A stretch of DNA of 64,000 nucleotides from Sedimenticola hydrogenitrophicus (GTDB lineage: Bacteria; Pseudomonadota; Gammaproteobacteria; Chromatiales; Chromatiaceae): the NCBI RefSeq assembly GCF_025175675.1, contig NZ_JANIOA010000003.1:97602-161601 (forward strand). The letters are read 5' to 3'. How positions within the stretch are numbered: the first letter of the stretch is position 1; each line of letters starts with the position of its first letter. Under the pieces are notes generated by a model. The model was not told the DNA's origin. It was given only the letters and a program-made list of their open reading frames with translations, and did not search any database. A program made the translations under genes and the position numbers. This document shows, in pieces, positions 46,351 through 55,472 of this stretch.

Positions 46351-47121
46351 TCAGGCCGCCAGCCGCATGCTGGAGGGGATAATGACATCGATCCCGATCG
46401 GCAGGTGATCCGACAGCGGGTACTCCACTACCTTGGCATTCTCCACCTGGAGCGAATCGGAGACCAGGATGTGGTCAATCTTGCGGATCGGACGCCAACT
46501 GGGAAAGGTGTTCATCTGGCACGCCGGCTGGGTGAGCCTGCCGCTCTCGGTCAACACGCGCATCTCCTCGGAGTCACAGCCGAAGTTGAGGTCGCCCATT
46601 ACCACCACATGGGGCAGATTGGACACCAACTCGCGGATGAATGCCACCTGACGCAACCTGGCCCTGCGCCCGAGGGCCAGATGCATGATACAGACGGTCA
46701 GTCCGCTAGTTCCGCCGAAGTTGCAAACGATCACCCCCCGGCCAGGCAGACCGGGCAGTTTGTACTCGGTCACATCCGACGGGCGCAATCGTGACACCAG
46801 ACCGTTACTGTTCTGCGCCAGTTTCCCGAGGCTCCGATTGACCTGCCGGTACCAGTAGGGGAATGCCGCCTGCCGGGCCAGGTACTGGGTCTGATCCACG
46901 AAACCGCTACGCAGGCTACCGGAATCCACCTCCTGGAGTCCCACGATATCGTAACCGTGGATTACCGCGGCGATGCGATCAAGGTTGAGCAGACGCTCCC
47001 GGTGCGGAAGGACCTGTTTCCAGCTCTGGGTCAGGTACTGCCGGTAACGTTGCGTGTCTATTCCGGACTGTATGTTGTAGCTGAGCAGTTTCAGACGCTG
47101 CGGATCACCACTGTCATCCAT
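46351..47121 (-). CDS. Endonuclease/exonuclease/phosphatase-family protein
   Basis: 256 residues from ATG 47121; a start at 47166 would overlap dsbA by 17 bp and is less likely. The EEP fold is shown by LKLLSYNIQSG, VGLQEVDSGSL (metal Glu), VVMGDLNFGCDSEEM (Asp-Asn pair) and SDHLPIGIDV (catalytic His). Substrates of family members range from DNA to phospholipids or nucleotides; I cannot narrow it. Adjacent to dsbA and the diguanylate cyclase in the same direction. Confidence 0.9.
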   Translation of the reverse strand: MDDSGDPQRLKLLSYNIQSGIDTQRYRQYLTQSWKQVLPHRERLLNLDRIAAVIHGYDIVGLQEVDSGSLRSGFVDQTQYLARQAAFPYWYRQVNRSLGKLAQNSNGLVSRLRPSDVTEYKLPGLPGRGVIVCNFGGTSGLTVCIMHLALGRRARLRQVAFIRELVSNLPHVVVMGDLNFGCDSEEMRVLTESGRLTQPACQMNTFPSWRPIRKIDHILVSDSLQVENAKVVEYPLSDHLPIGIDVIIPSSMRLAA

Positions 47122-47149
47122 TGGAGCCCCCCGGTGCACTATTGCAAGT

Positions 47150-47797
47150 CTACTGCTTTTTTGCACGCTTTTCAGCGATTACCTTATCAATAAGATAATC
47201 AATCGCCTGCATCTGCAGATCGCCCTCAAGCCCGCTGGTGCGATACTTGCCGTCCACCACGAAGGCCGGCACGCCGCGTATATCAAACCGGCCTGCCAAT
47301 ACCTCGGCACGCCGCGACTGGGTCTGCACGGCGAAGGATTTCATCGCCTTGCGGTAGGCCTCGACATCCACCCCCTTGTCGGCCAGAAGCGCTTCCATAT
47401 CCTCGGCGGTGGCGAGGCGATTCTTCCGCACATGAATCTCGTCAAAGATCGCCGCGTTCAACTCATCCTCAACTCCCATCAGGGTCAGGGCATAGAAGGT
47501 CTTGGCATGCAGCACCACATCCGCCCGCTTGAACATGGCCGGGATACGCACAAACTCGACGGCATCAGGCTTGCGCTCCAGCCATTGACCGATATGCGGC
47601 TCCAGCTTGTAGCAGTGGGGGCAGGCGTACCAGAAAAACTCCACCACCTGTACCTTGTCCCCCTCCGCGCCGGGCTGTTCAGGGATGATGGAGAAGTAGT
47701 GTACCTCCTCCTCAAAGGGGGTCTGGGCCGGCGCGCCTGCCGCCAGGAACATAAAGACAAACAGAGACAGCACCCGGATAAGCGTTAGTTTCTTCAT
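47150..47797 (-). CDS. dsbA: Thiol:disulfide interchange protein DsbA
   Basis: 215 residues. Signal peptide 1-24 (FVFMFLAAGAPAQ), active site C59-P-H-C62 in FFWYACPHCYKLEP, and the cis-Pro loop RGVPAFVVDGKY near residue 185. It oxidises cysteines of exported proteins such as ZnuA-type and cytochrome proteins. It follows cytochrome c4 by a 480-bp repeat-filled gap on the same strand. Confidence 0.95.
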   Translation of the reverse strand: MKKLTLIRVLSLFVFMFLAAGAPAQTPFEEEVHYFSIIPEQPGAEGDKVQVVEFFWYACPHCYKLEPHIGQWLERKPDAVEFVRIPAMFKRADVVLHAKTFYALTLMGVEDELNAAIFDEIHVRKNRLATAEDMEALLADKGVDVEAYRKAMKSFAVQTQSRRAEVLAGRFDIRGVPAFVVDGKYRTSGLEGDLQMQAIDYLIDKVIAEKRAKKQ

Positions 47798-47982
47798 ATT
47801 TATACCTCTGTGGGGGTATTAAGCGGCCAATCGGCTGATTTATTGAGTAGCGTTCCGGTAAAACCGGCAAAACTACTGCCTCCCTCCGACCCGACAATAG
47901 GCCCGGGGTTCAACAACCCGGCGCTCGAACAGGGATCGTAACACCCCATGACCGTCGGCGACGACGCCTTCCTGATGATGGG

Positions 47983-48271
47983 TGTAGGGGCACCCCCGTG
48001 GTTGCCCGCCGGTGAGGTGGTGTCGATAGATCGGGGCAGGCACAGGGGCTTGCCCCTACGGATCGGGCGGTGGTTGTTTTTGATACCACGTAGCACCCCC
48101 CGTGGTTGCCCGCCGGGTGAGGCGGTGTCGATAGATCAGGGCAGGCACAGGGGCCTGCCCCTACGGAACGGGCGGTGGCTGTTTTTGATACCACGTAGGG
48201 GCAACTCCGTGGTTGCCCGCCGGGTGAGACGGTATCGATAGATCAGGGCAGGCACAGGGGCCTGCCCCTAC
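47983..48271. repeat. Triple tandem repeat, ~106-bp unit (GTAGGGGCAACCC family)
   Basis: Three units start at 47983, 48089 and 48194, each GTAGGGGC...GTGGTTGCCCGCCG...GGGCAGGCACAGGGGC...GCCCCTACG, separated by the same spacer GGCGGTGGYTGTTTTTGATA. The array fills most of the gap between dsbA and cytochrome c4 and ends nine bases from the cytochrome stop. Confidence 0.92.
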
Positions 48272-48279
48272 GGATCGGA

Positions 48280-48885
48280 TCAGCGCAGCCCCTGCACGTA
48301 TTGGGCGACCGCGGCGATCTCCTTGTCGGTCATACGGGCAACCACATTGCGCATCATCTTGGCGTTGTCGTTGCTGCGATCACCGGAGCGGAAATCCTTC
48401 AGCATCTTTTCAAGATAGGCGGCATGCTGCCCGGAGATGCGGGGGAATTTGGCCGCCGGGTTACCCATGCCGGAAGGACCATGACAGGCCATGCAGGCGG
48501 CCACATCGGTGGCCGCGTTACCGCCCCGGTAAATGGTCTCGCCCAACTCGACCTTGTCGGCCGCGGCGCTGCCGGGCGTCTGGTCCTGGCTGCTGAAGTA
48601 GGCCGCCAGGTTATCCATGTCCTGCTCGGTGAGCGGCATGGCCATCGGCGACATCAGGTCATTCTTGCGCACACCACCCTTGAACTCGCGCAACTGTTTC
48701 TTTATATAGCTGGGGTGCTGTCCCGCCAGTTTCGGCCACGCCGGGTTGGGGCTATTACCATCTACACCGTGACAGGCGAGACAGGTGGCGGATTTGGTCT
48801 TGCCGGCCTCGGCGTCGCCTGCTGCCTGAGCACTACCGACCGCCATAGCCAAAAGGATGGAAACTGAAACTAGCCATTTATTCAT
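48280..48885 (-). CDS. Diheme cytochrome c4
   Basis: 201 residues from ATG 48885 (AGG seven bases upstream; ATG 48891 is alternative). Signal peptide ends AQA at 21. Two CxxCH haem sites: C35-L-A-C38-H39 and C131-M-A-C134-H135, each followed by the cytochrome c4 pattern GVDGNSPNPAWPKLAGQHP / GPSGMGNPAAKFPRISGQHA and the Met ligands (DLMSPMAMPLTEQD, AKMMRNVVARMTDKEI). Periplasmic electron carrier. The gene pair with dsbA is conserved in many gammaproteobacteria. Confidence 0.96.
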   Translation of the reverse strand: MNKWLVSVSILLAMAVGSAQAAGDAEAGKTKSATCLACHGVDGNSPNPAWPKLAGQHPSYIKKQLREFKGGVRKNDLMSPMAMPLTEQDMDNLAAYFSSQDQTPGSAAADKVELGETIYRGGNAATDVAACMACHGPSGMGNPAAKFPRISGQHAAYLEKMLKDFRSGDRSNDNAKMMRNVVARMTDKEIAAVAQYVQGLR

Positions 48886-49232
48886 GGTCAAACCTGCTGT
48901 GTCGACTGACTCACCTCAGTCGTTAATAAACCCCCCGGCCGGCAACATTCGATTACCCCCCGGAAATCAAACCCCGGTATCGATCAACAAATCGCCCGGG
49001 GACCGAAAAAAGCCGTGCATGTATACCAGATGCCGCCGCACCGGGTCAAATTCACCAGGCTTATGCAAACCCATAAAAAGCATGCGCAACCGCCATGCAT
49101 TGGGGCGGCCGGCCAGCGACTTTCGATAATCGATCATGCCGCTTGATAATTGTCATATGCAGCAAAAACAACAGCTGATGAAATGCCTCACGCCAGCGCA
49201 ATGCAGTATGATCAGCCCTGTCCATTCACACC
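48886..49232. other. Divergent control region, cytochrome c4 / menF
   Basis: 347 bp with no gene. A possible menF -10 (TATGAT, about 49207-49212) lies 20 bp before the start, without a good -35. No named operator seen. Confidence 0.45.
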
Positions 49233-50648
49233 ATGAGGTGGCAAAGCCACATGCCCCATCGGCCATCACCGATCCAGACGATACTGGGCCGCCTCGAAAG
49301 CGCCCTGGCCGCGCTATCGTCGACAACAGATGGGCCAGCAGGGAGACTGGTCAGCATCACCCTGGCAACCCCGGAGTTGCACCTGCATCGACTGCCGCCG
49401 TTGAATGGCAACTGGTTTTACTGGGGCGAGCCGAGCCGGCAACGCTATCTGCTCGGCATCGGTGAAGCGCGGCGCCTCACCGCCACCGGTGAACAGCGAC
49501 TGCGCCGGCTGTCCGATCAGTTCGAACAGCAGCGTGCCGCCTGGCACCATGTGGATCCGGATGAATCGGGGTTCCGCGCCACCGCCTTTACCGGGTTTGC
49601 CTTCGACCCGGATGATCCGATGCGACAGAATTGGTCCGGGCTGCCGAATGCCGCCATCTTCTTCCCCGAACTGCTGCTGCACCAGACCCCCGACCGTTGC
49701 GCACTGACCTTCAGCTTCTGTCACGGCTCCCGGCAGCGCGCCCGGCTGCGCAGCCGGCATCTGTTGCAGGAGCTGACCGACGCCCTGCTGCGGGACCCGC
49801 AGCCCCATTCCGACCGCAACCGGATCTCCCGGACCGGCACCATGCCCTCCGATGATGAATGGCTACTCCAGGTCAGTGAGGCGACCCAGCAGATCCGCCA
49901 GGGCAGCCTGGACAAGGTGGTACCGTTCCGGCGCATCAGCGTACGTGCCGAGCACCCGCTCGATCCGTCTCGCCTGATGGCCTCGCTGGATGACCTCTAT
50001 CCCAGCAGCCTGCTGTTCTCGATCCGCCTGGACGGCAGCACGTTTGCGGCGGCCACCCCGGAACGGCTGATTAGCCGCAAGCAGCGGTTGATCAGCTGCG
50101 ACGCCATCGGCGGTACCATCCGCCGCGCCCAAGAGCGGGGCGAGGACCTTCAACTGGGGCGGCAACTGCTGAACGATCGCAAATCCCGTCACGAACACGC
50201 CCTGGTGGTGCAAGGCATCCTGGCCAGTCTCAAGGCCCACTGCGCCGACCTGAGCGCCCCGCCCCACCCCACCCTGAAACGCTTGCGCAAACTGCAGCAC
50301 CTCTGGACCGGCATCAACGGCGAGCTGCGAGGTGACGCCACCCTGCTGCGCATTGCCGATGACCTGCACCCGACCGCGGCCGTGAGCGGCTTCCCCAGTG
50401 CCAATGCCGGGCGCTGGTTGAGCGATCACCAGAACGCGGCCCGGGGATGGTACACCGGCGCGGCCGGCTGGCTGGATCATCAGGGCGATGGCGAGCTGGC
50501 GGTGCTGCTGCGCTGTGCCCTGCTGAACGGTGAGCGCGCCGAGCTCTTTGCCGGGGCCGGGGTGACCAGCGAATCCTGTCCGATCGCCGAATTCCAGGAG
50601 ACCGAGCTGAAGTTCGGCACCATGCTGGAGGCGCTGGAGCATGCCTGA
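49233..50648 (+). CDS. menF: Isochorismate synthase (menaquinone branch)
   Basis: 471 residues (or 465 from ATG 49251; neither start has an ideal Shine-Dalgarno). It converts chorismate to isochorismate. Landmarks of the chorismate-utilising family: SLDKVVPFRRISV (general-base Lys), SSLLFSIRLDGSTFAAATPE, DAIGGTIRR, KSRHEHALVVQGI, DLHPTAAVSGFPSANA (metal and active-site His) and FAGAGVTSESCPIAEFQETE. The order with menD downstream (8-bp overlap) decides for MenF rather than a siderophore isochorismate synthase. Confidence 0.92.
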   Translation: MRWQSHMPHRPSPIQTILGRLESALAALSSTTDGPAGRLVSITLATPELHLHRLPPLNGNWFYWGEPSRQRYLLGIGEARRLTATGEQRLRRLSDQFEQQRAAWHHVDPDESGFRATAFTGFAFDPDDPMRQNWSGLPNAAIFFPELLLHQTPDRCALTFSFCHGSRQRARLRSRHLLQELTDALLRDPQPHSDRNRISRTGTMPSDDEWLLQVSEATQQIRQGSLDKVVPFRRISVRAEHPLDPSRLMASLDDLYPSSLLFSIRLDGSTFAAATPERLISRKQRLISCDAIGGTIRRAQERGEDLQLGRQLLNDRKSRHEHALVVQGILASLKAHCADLSAPPHPTLKRLRKLQHLWTGINGELRGDATLLRIADDLHPTAAVSGFPSANAGRWLSDHQNAARGWYTGAAGWLDHQGDGELAVLLRCALLNGERAELFAGAGVTSESCPIAEFQETELKFGTMLEALEHA

Positions 50649-52365
50649 GCAGCGCCCGGGAGCCGGCAACCTGCTGTGGGCCTACGCGCTGATCGACGGC
50701 CTGGCCGGCGCCGGGGTAACCCGGGCGGTGATCTCTCCCGGCTCCCGTTCCACCCCGCTGGTGCTGGCCTGTGACGCCCACCCGGCCATTGAGATCAGCG
50801 TGCAGGTGGATGAGCGTTGCGCCGCCTTCCTGGCCCTGGGACTGGCCCGCGGCGGCGGCCGCCCGGTGATCCTGATCGCCACCTCCGGCAGCGCCCCCGC
50901 CCACTGGTATCCGGCGGTAATCGAGGCGAGCCACAGCAACATCCCGCTAATCCTGCTGAGCGCCGACCGCCCCCCCGAACTGCACGGCTGGGGCGCCAAC
51001 CAGACCACCGACCAGCAACGGCTGTTCGGCAGCCACCTGCGCGCCTTCCACGATCCCGGCCCGGCCGATGCCGATGCCGATGCCAGGGAGCGGCTGCGGC
51101 AGCTGGGCGGCCGCGCCACCCGGCAGGCGCTGCAGCCGCGCCCCGGGCCGGTGCAGATCAACCTGCCGTTGCGCGAGCCGCTGCTCCCCGAATCGCCGGT
51201 CGAACTGCCGCTCCCAACGGCGGTAACAGCGGCCCAACGGCCGCGGCCGGTGCCTGAAACGGACCTGCTGGAGGCGGCCCTGGCCCTGATCTCCGGACAA
51301 CCGGGGTTGATCATCTGTGGCGCCACGGATCTGGGCGCCCCCTTCGCCGCGGCCGTGACCCGGCTGGCGGCACAACTGCAGTGCCCAATCCTCGCCGACC
51401 CCCTGAGCAACCTGCGCTTCGGCAGGCACGACCAAACGGCACTGATCTGTCGCTACGACGCCTTTCTCGATGCCTTTCCCGATGCTGGCGGCGCGACCCT
51501 GAAACCCCGCTGGATCCTGCGCTTCGGCGCCCTGCCGGTCTCCAAGCCGCTGCTACGGCACATGGAGAGCAGCGACGCCCCGGTGATCCTGTGCGATCCC
51601 TACCGGCAGTGGCCGGTTGCCGCGCCCCACACCGAACTCACCCTGGCGGCCGACCCGGCCCTGCTGTGCACCGCCCTTGGCGCCCGTGCCCCTACACCGG
51701 GCCCGGCCGATTGGCGGGAGCGGTTCCGGCGGTTCGAGCGGATCAGTCAACAGCGGATGTCGGCGGAGACCCGTGACGACCGACCGTTCGAGGGCTGCCT
51801 GATCCGGCAGCTGCTGGAACGCCTGCCCGACGGCAGCCTGCTGTTCAGCGGCAACTCCATGCCGATCCGCCAACTGGACAGCTGGAGCGGCGCGGCGGCG
51901 AAACGCCTGCATATCCACGCCAACCGCGGAGTGAGCGGCATCGACGGCAACCTCTCCACCTTCATCGGCCTGGCCGAGGGCGACCATCCGTTGGCGGTCG
52001 CGCTGCTGGGGGATCTCGCCTTCTACCACGACATGAACGGGCTGCTGGCGGCGGCCGGTCGGGACCTGGTGATCATCCTGCTCAACAACGGCGGTGGCGG
52101 CATCTTCGGCTACCTGCCCCAGGCGACGCTGGGGAGTTACCAGCGTTACTGGAATACCGCCACCCATTTGGATTTCCAACACAGCGCGGCGCTCTACGGG
52201 TTGGCTTATCAGCGGGTGACCCGCCAGTCGGCCTTCCAGCCGGCGCTGGAGCAGGCGATCGATGCCGGCGGACCACAGCTGATCGAGGTGATGATCGAGC
52301 GGGAGTTCAGCATCGCCCGCCACCGCCACTACCGCCAGGCCGTGGCCGAGGCCCTTGCCGAATAG
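50641..52365 (+). CDS. menD: 2-succinyl-5-enolpyruvyl-6-hydroxy-3-cyclohexene-1-carboxylate synthase
   Basis: 574 residues, full family length. ThDP-dependent addition of 2-oxoglutarate to isochorismate. The catalytic Glu58 lies in VQVDERCAAF; VISPGSRSTPLVLA, GWGANQTTDQ, GVSGIDGNLSTFIGLA and the ThDP motif LLGDLAFYHDMNGL...LLNNGGGGIFGYLP are all MenD hallmarks. Overlaps menF by 8 bp, so they are translationally coupled. It is followed by a 301-bp gap before menB, longer than elsewhere in the cluster. Confidence 0.97.
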   Translation: MPEQRPGAGNLLWAYALIDGLAGAGVTRAVISPGSRSTPLVLACDAHPAIEISVQVDERCAAFLALGLARGGGRPVILIATSGSAPAHWYPAVIEASHSNIPLILLSADRPPELHGWGANQTTDQQRLFGSHLRAFHDPGPADADADARERLRQLGGRATRQALQPRPGPVQINLPLREPLLPESPVELPLPTAVTAAQRPRPVPETDLLEAALALISGQPGLIICGATDLGAPFAAAVTRLAAQLQCPILADPLSNLRFGRHDQTALICRYDAFLDAFPDAGGATLKPRWILRFGALPVSKPLLRHMESSDAPVILCDPYRQWPVAAPHTELTLAADPALLCTALGARAPTPGPADWRERFRRFERISQQRMSAETRDDRPFEGCLIRQLLERLPDGSLLFSGNSMPIRQLDSWSGAAAKRLHIHANRGVSGIDGNLSTFIGLAEGDHPLAVALLGDLAFYHDMNGLLAAAGRDLVIILLNNGGGGIFGYLPQATLGSYQRYWNTATHLDFQHSAALYGLAYQRVTRQSAFQPALEQAIDAGGPQLIEVMIEREFSIARHRHYRQAVAEALAE

Positions 52366-52666
52366 GTGCAGTGGTCGGCCGTGCGAACGAGCCTACACGT
52401 GCCTGGCTGGAAGGTGAACCCATCTGTGTCCATCCGTGTGAATCCGTGGTTTGGACAGGCGCGGTCGCGCTGTTCCCGCGTCACCTCGGCACCACCCAGA
52501 AGGCGGGCCGTACCCGCCGACGGCGCCCACGGGGCGCCCTATACCCAAAGCGTTGGACCGGGTACGGCTTAGCTCCGACGAACGATACCAATGGGCATTA
52601 TTTATACTCACCCGCGGCGTTTTGTTTAAAATGCCCGGCTACAGTGATCAGACCAGTGGAGTAGTC
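52366..52666. other. menD-menB gap with ACGGAT repeat, copy 2
   Basis: A 30-mer at 52422-52451 (ATCTGTGTCCATCCGTGTGA...) is an inverse copy of 28409-28438. GCGGGCCGTACCCGC near 52502 is a small hairpin. No gene; menB may be reached by read-through or have its own promoter near 52600 (TATTTATACT). Confidence 0.6.
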
Positions 52667-53497
52667 ATGGCCAGCAGCATCGAATGGCAGGTTCCCGAGG
52701 GGACGGCATACAGCGACATCCTCTATCACCAGGCCGAGGGGATCGCCAGGATCACCATCAACCGGCCCCGGGTGCACAACGCCTTCCGCCCGGAGACGGT
52801 GATGGAGCTGATCCAGGCCTTCCGTCACGCCCACCTGGACCCCGGCATCGGCGCCATCATCCTCACCGGCGCGGGCGAGCGGGCGTTCTGCTCCGGCGGC
52901 GACCAGACCGTCCGTGGTGACGGCGGCTATCGGGACAGCAGCGGGGTCGAGCACCTGAACGTGCTGGAGCTGCAGCGCCAGATACGCACCCTGCCGAAAC
53001 CGGTGGTGGCCATGGTGGCCGGCTACGCCATCGGCGGTGGCCAGGTGCTGCACCTGATCTGCGACCTCAGCATCGCCGCCGACAACGCCCGCTTCGGCCA
53101 GACCGGCCCACGCGTGGGCAGCTTCGACGGTGGTCTCGGGGCCGGCCTGCTGGCCCGCACCGTGGGTATGAAGAAGGCCAAGGAGATCTGGTTCCTGTGC
53201 CGCCAGTACGACGCCCAACAGGCGCTGGAGATGGGGCTGGTCAACACCGTGGTGCCGCTGGACCGACTGGAGGAGGAGACCGTGCAGTGGTGTCGCGAGA
53301 TGCTGCAGCTCTCCCCCACCGCCCTGCGCATGCTCAAGGCCTCGTTCAATGCCGAGACCGACGGCCTGGCCGGTATCCAGGAGCTGGCGGGCAACGCCAC
53401 CGGGCTGTTCTACCTGACCCCCGAGGCCCAGGAGGGGCGCGACGCCTTCGTGGAGAAGCGGCCGGCCGATTTCAACAAATTCCCGCGCCGCCCCTGA
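52667..53497 (+). CDS. menB: 1,4-dihydroxy-2-naphthoyl-CoA synthase
   Basis: 276 residues from ATG 52667 (GGAG seven bases upstream; longer readings run through repeat DNA). Crotonase-fold ring-closing enzyme acting on o-succinylbenzoyl-CoA. Signature segments: [16 protein letters not shown] (oxyanion and substrate loop), [40 protein letters not shown] and [20 protein letters not shown]. All are MenB-specific within the crotonase family. Confidence 0.97.
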   Translation: MASSIEWQVPEGTAYSDILYHQAEGIARITINRPRVHNAFRPETVMELIQAFRHAHLDPGIGAIILTGAGERAFCSGGDQTVRGDGGYRDSSGVEHLNVLELQRQIRTLPKPVVAMVAGYAIGGGQVLHLICDLSIAADNARFGQTGPRVGSFDGGLGAGLLARTVGMKKAKEIWFLCRQYDAQQALEMGLVNTVVPLDRLEEETVQWCREMLQLSPTALRMLKASFNAETDGLAGIQELAGNATGLFYLTPEAQEGRDAFVEKRPADFNKFPRRP

Positions 53498-53515
53498 TCC
53501 AGGTACGCACTCGAT

Positions 53516-54385
53516 ATGCAGATACAACAGTGGCTGCTCGCCGTCCGCCCCAAGACCCTGGGTATCTCGGTGGTGCCGGTGCTGGTGGGCAGCGCCCTGG
53601 CCTGGGCCGAGCTGGGCCGGCTGCTGTGGCTGCCGGCGCTGACGGCCCTGCTGGCGGCAATGCTGATCCAGATCGGTACCAACCTGTATAACGACGCCGC
53701 CGATTTCGAGCGCGGCGCCGACACCCCCGATCGCCTCGGCCCGGAGCGGGCCACCGCCCAGGGCTGGTTCAGCGCCCGCCAGGTGAAACGGGCGGCCCTG
53801 CTGAGCTTCGCCGGCGCCTTCGCCCTCGGCATCTACCTCGCCTGGGTCGGCGGCTGGCCGATCGTGATCATCGGCCTGCTCTCCCTGCTGGCCGGCTACG
53901 CCTATACCGGCGGCCCGCGCCCCATCGCCTACAGCGCCGGCGGCGAGCTGTTCGTGTTCATCTTCTTCGGCCTGCTGGCGGTCGGCGGCAGCTACTACCT
54001 GCAGACCGGCAGCCTCTCCCTGGAGACCCTGTTCTGTGCCACCGCCATCGGCCTGCTCGCCGCCGCGGTGCTGCTGGTGAACAACTACCGCGACCTGGAG
54101 ACCGACGAACGGGCGGCCAAACTGACCCTGGTCCACTACCTGGGCCGGGAGCGGGCGCGCCAGCTCTACGTACTGCTGCTGATCCTGCCCTTTGCCCTGC
54201 CGGTGGCGTTCAACAACCGCTTCGACGGCAGCTGGCTGGTGGTGCTCTGCCTGCCGTTTGCCCTCTGGCTGCTGCAACGTTTCAGCCGGGAGCCGCCGGG
54301 GCGGGTGTTCAACGCCATCCTCGCCGATACCGCCAAACTGCAACTGGCCTACGGCGTGCTGCTGAGTCTCGGGCTGTTGCTCTGA
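53516..54385 (+). CDS. menA: 1,4-dihydroxy-2-naphthoate polyprenyltransferase
   Basis: 289 residues with eight or nine membrane helices. The prenyl-diphosphate Mg site is NLYNDAADFERGAD (about residue 57-70) and the second aspartate motif is NNYRDLETDERAAK (about 182-195). WLLAVRPKTLGISVVPVLVG is the MenA opening. It attaches the isoprenoid tail to DHNA, giving demethylmenaquinone. Its stop overlaps the menC start by one base. Confidence 0.95.
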   Translation: MQIQQWLLAVRPKTLGISVVPVLVGSALAWAELGRLLWLPALTALLAAMLIQIGTNLYNDAADFERGADTPDRLGPERATAQGWFSARQVKRAALLSFAGAFALGIYLAWVGGWPIVIIGLLSLLAGYAYTGGPRPIAYSAGGELFVFIFFGLLAVGGSYYLQTGSLSLETLFCATAIGLLAAAVLLVNNYRDLETDERAAKLTLVHYLGRERARQLYVLLLILPFALPVAFNNRFDGSWLVVLCLPFALWLLQRFSREPPGRVFNAILADTAKLQLAYGVLLSLGLLL

Positions 54386-55446
54386 TGCGGATTGTCTCTG
54401 CCGAGCTGATGGCCTATCGGCTCCCCTTTGCGACTCCCTGGATCTCCGCCACCGGCCACCTGACCGAGCGCCGGGGCTGGCTGGTACGCATCCGCGACCG
54501 CTCCGGTCGCTGCGGCTACGGCGATGCCGCCCCGCTGCCGGCCGCCGGCACCGAGACCGCCCCCGAGAGCCGCGCCTGGCTGGAGGAGCGGCTCCCCAGG
54601 ATGATCGGCCTCTCCCCCGAGCCGGCGTGCCGGACCCTCTCCCCGGGGTCCGGCCACCCCGCCGCCCGTTGTGGCCTGGAGACCGCATTGCTGGATCTGC
54701 AGGGGAAACAGCAGGGTCTGCCGCTGTATCGGCTGCTGGGTGGGGAACCGGGGCACACGGTGCGGCTCAACGCCGCCCTCGGCGCCCTCAACGAATCGTC
54801 GGGCGAGCGAGTGGCGGCGGCCATTGCCGCCGGCTTCAACATCCTCAAACTGAAGTTGGGCAGCGCCCCGATGGCGGTTGAACTGCCGCTGCTGGAGCAG
54901 CTCTGTGAACGGCTCCCGGCCGGCGTCCGGCTGCGCATGGATGCCAACCGCGCCTGGCGGGCGGACGAAACCCGGCAGCTGATCGAGCGGCTGAATCACC
55001 TGCCGATCGAATCCCTGGAGGAGCCATTGCGCGATCCGCAATGTGAAATCCTCAATGAACTGCAGGCCCTGGCCCGCTTCGATCTGGCGCTGGACGAATC
55101 CCTGCCCGGGTATCTCCAGGCCGGGCAGCGGCTGCCGCCGCTCCCGGTCAGGCGCCTGATCATCAAGCCCGCCTGCCTGGGCGGGCCGCTGGCCGCGCTG
55201 GAACTCATCCGCCAAGCGCATCGGCAAGGCAGCGCCTGCGTCGTCACCAGTACCCTGGAGAGCAGCGCCGGCCTCTGGCCACTGCTGCATCTGGCCGCCG
55301 CGGCGGACGCACTGACCACGCCGGCAGTGCACGGCCTGGCCACCGCCGACTGGTTCGCCCGCGATCTGGGCGCCGCGCCGGTCATCATCAACGGCCATGT
55401 GACACTTGGGTCAGAACCGGGAACTGGTTTTATACTGAAGGCGTAA
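54385..55446 (+). CDS. menC: o-Succinylbenzoate synthase
   Basis: 353 residues of the enolase superfamily. Catalytic Lys in ILKLKLGSAP (K-x-K), metal ligands in RMDANRAW, ESLEEPLRD and LALDESLPG, and the second Lys in RLIIKPACLGGPLAAL; VVTSTLESSAGLWPLLHLAA matches MenC. It dehydrates SHCHC to o-succinylbenzoate. Codons TGATG couple it to menA. MenH, which makes SHCHC from the MenD product, is not in the window. Confidence 0.95.
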   Translation: MRIVSAELMAYRLPFATPWISATGHLTERRGWLVRIRDRSGRCGYGDAAPLPAAGTETAPESRAWLEERLPRMIGLSPEPACRTLSPGSGHPAARCGLETALLDLQGKQQGLPLYRLLGGEPGHTVRLNAALGALNESSGERVAAAIAAGFNILKLKLGSAPMAVELPLLEQLCERLPAGVRLRMDANRAWRADETRQLIERLNHLPIESLEEPLRDPQCEILNELQALARFDLALDESLPGYLQAGQRLPPLPVRRLIIKPACLGGPLAALELIRQAHRQGSACVVTSTLESSAGLWPLLHLAAAADALTTPAVHGLATADWFARDLGAAPVIINGHVTLGSEPGTGFILKA

Positions 55447-55472
55447 CCGGCACAACAGAGGAGATGGCACAG

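Noticed and set aside
44785..46794. Plus-strand open frame of 669 codons
   Set aside because: Antisense to the diguanylate cyclase and EEP genes, both with intact active-site motifs.
47983..48271. Possible CRISPR array
   Set aside because: The spacers between the three units are identical, units are ~80 bp, and there are no cas genes; it is a tandem REP-like repeat.
52598..54688. Minus-strand open frame of 696 codons
   Set aside because: Antisense to menB, menA and part of menC; composition typical of a high-GC shadow frame.
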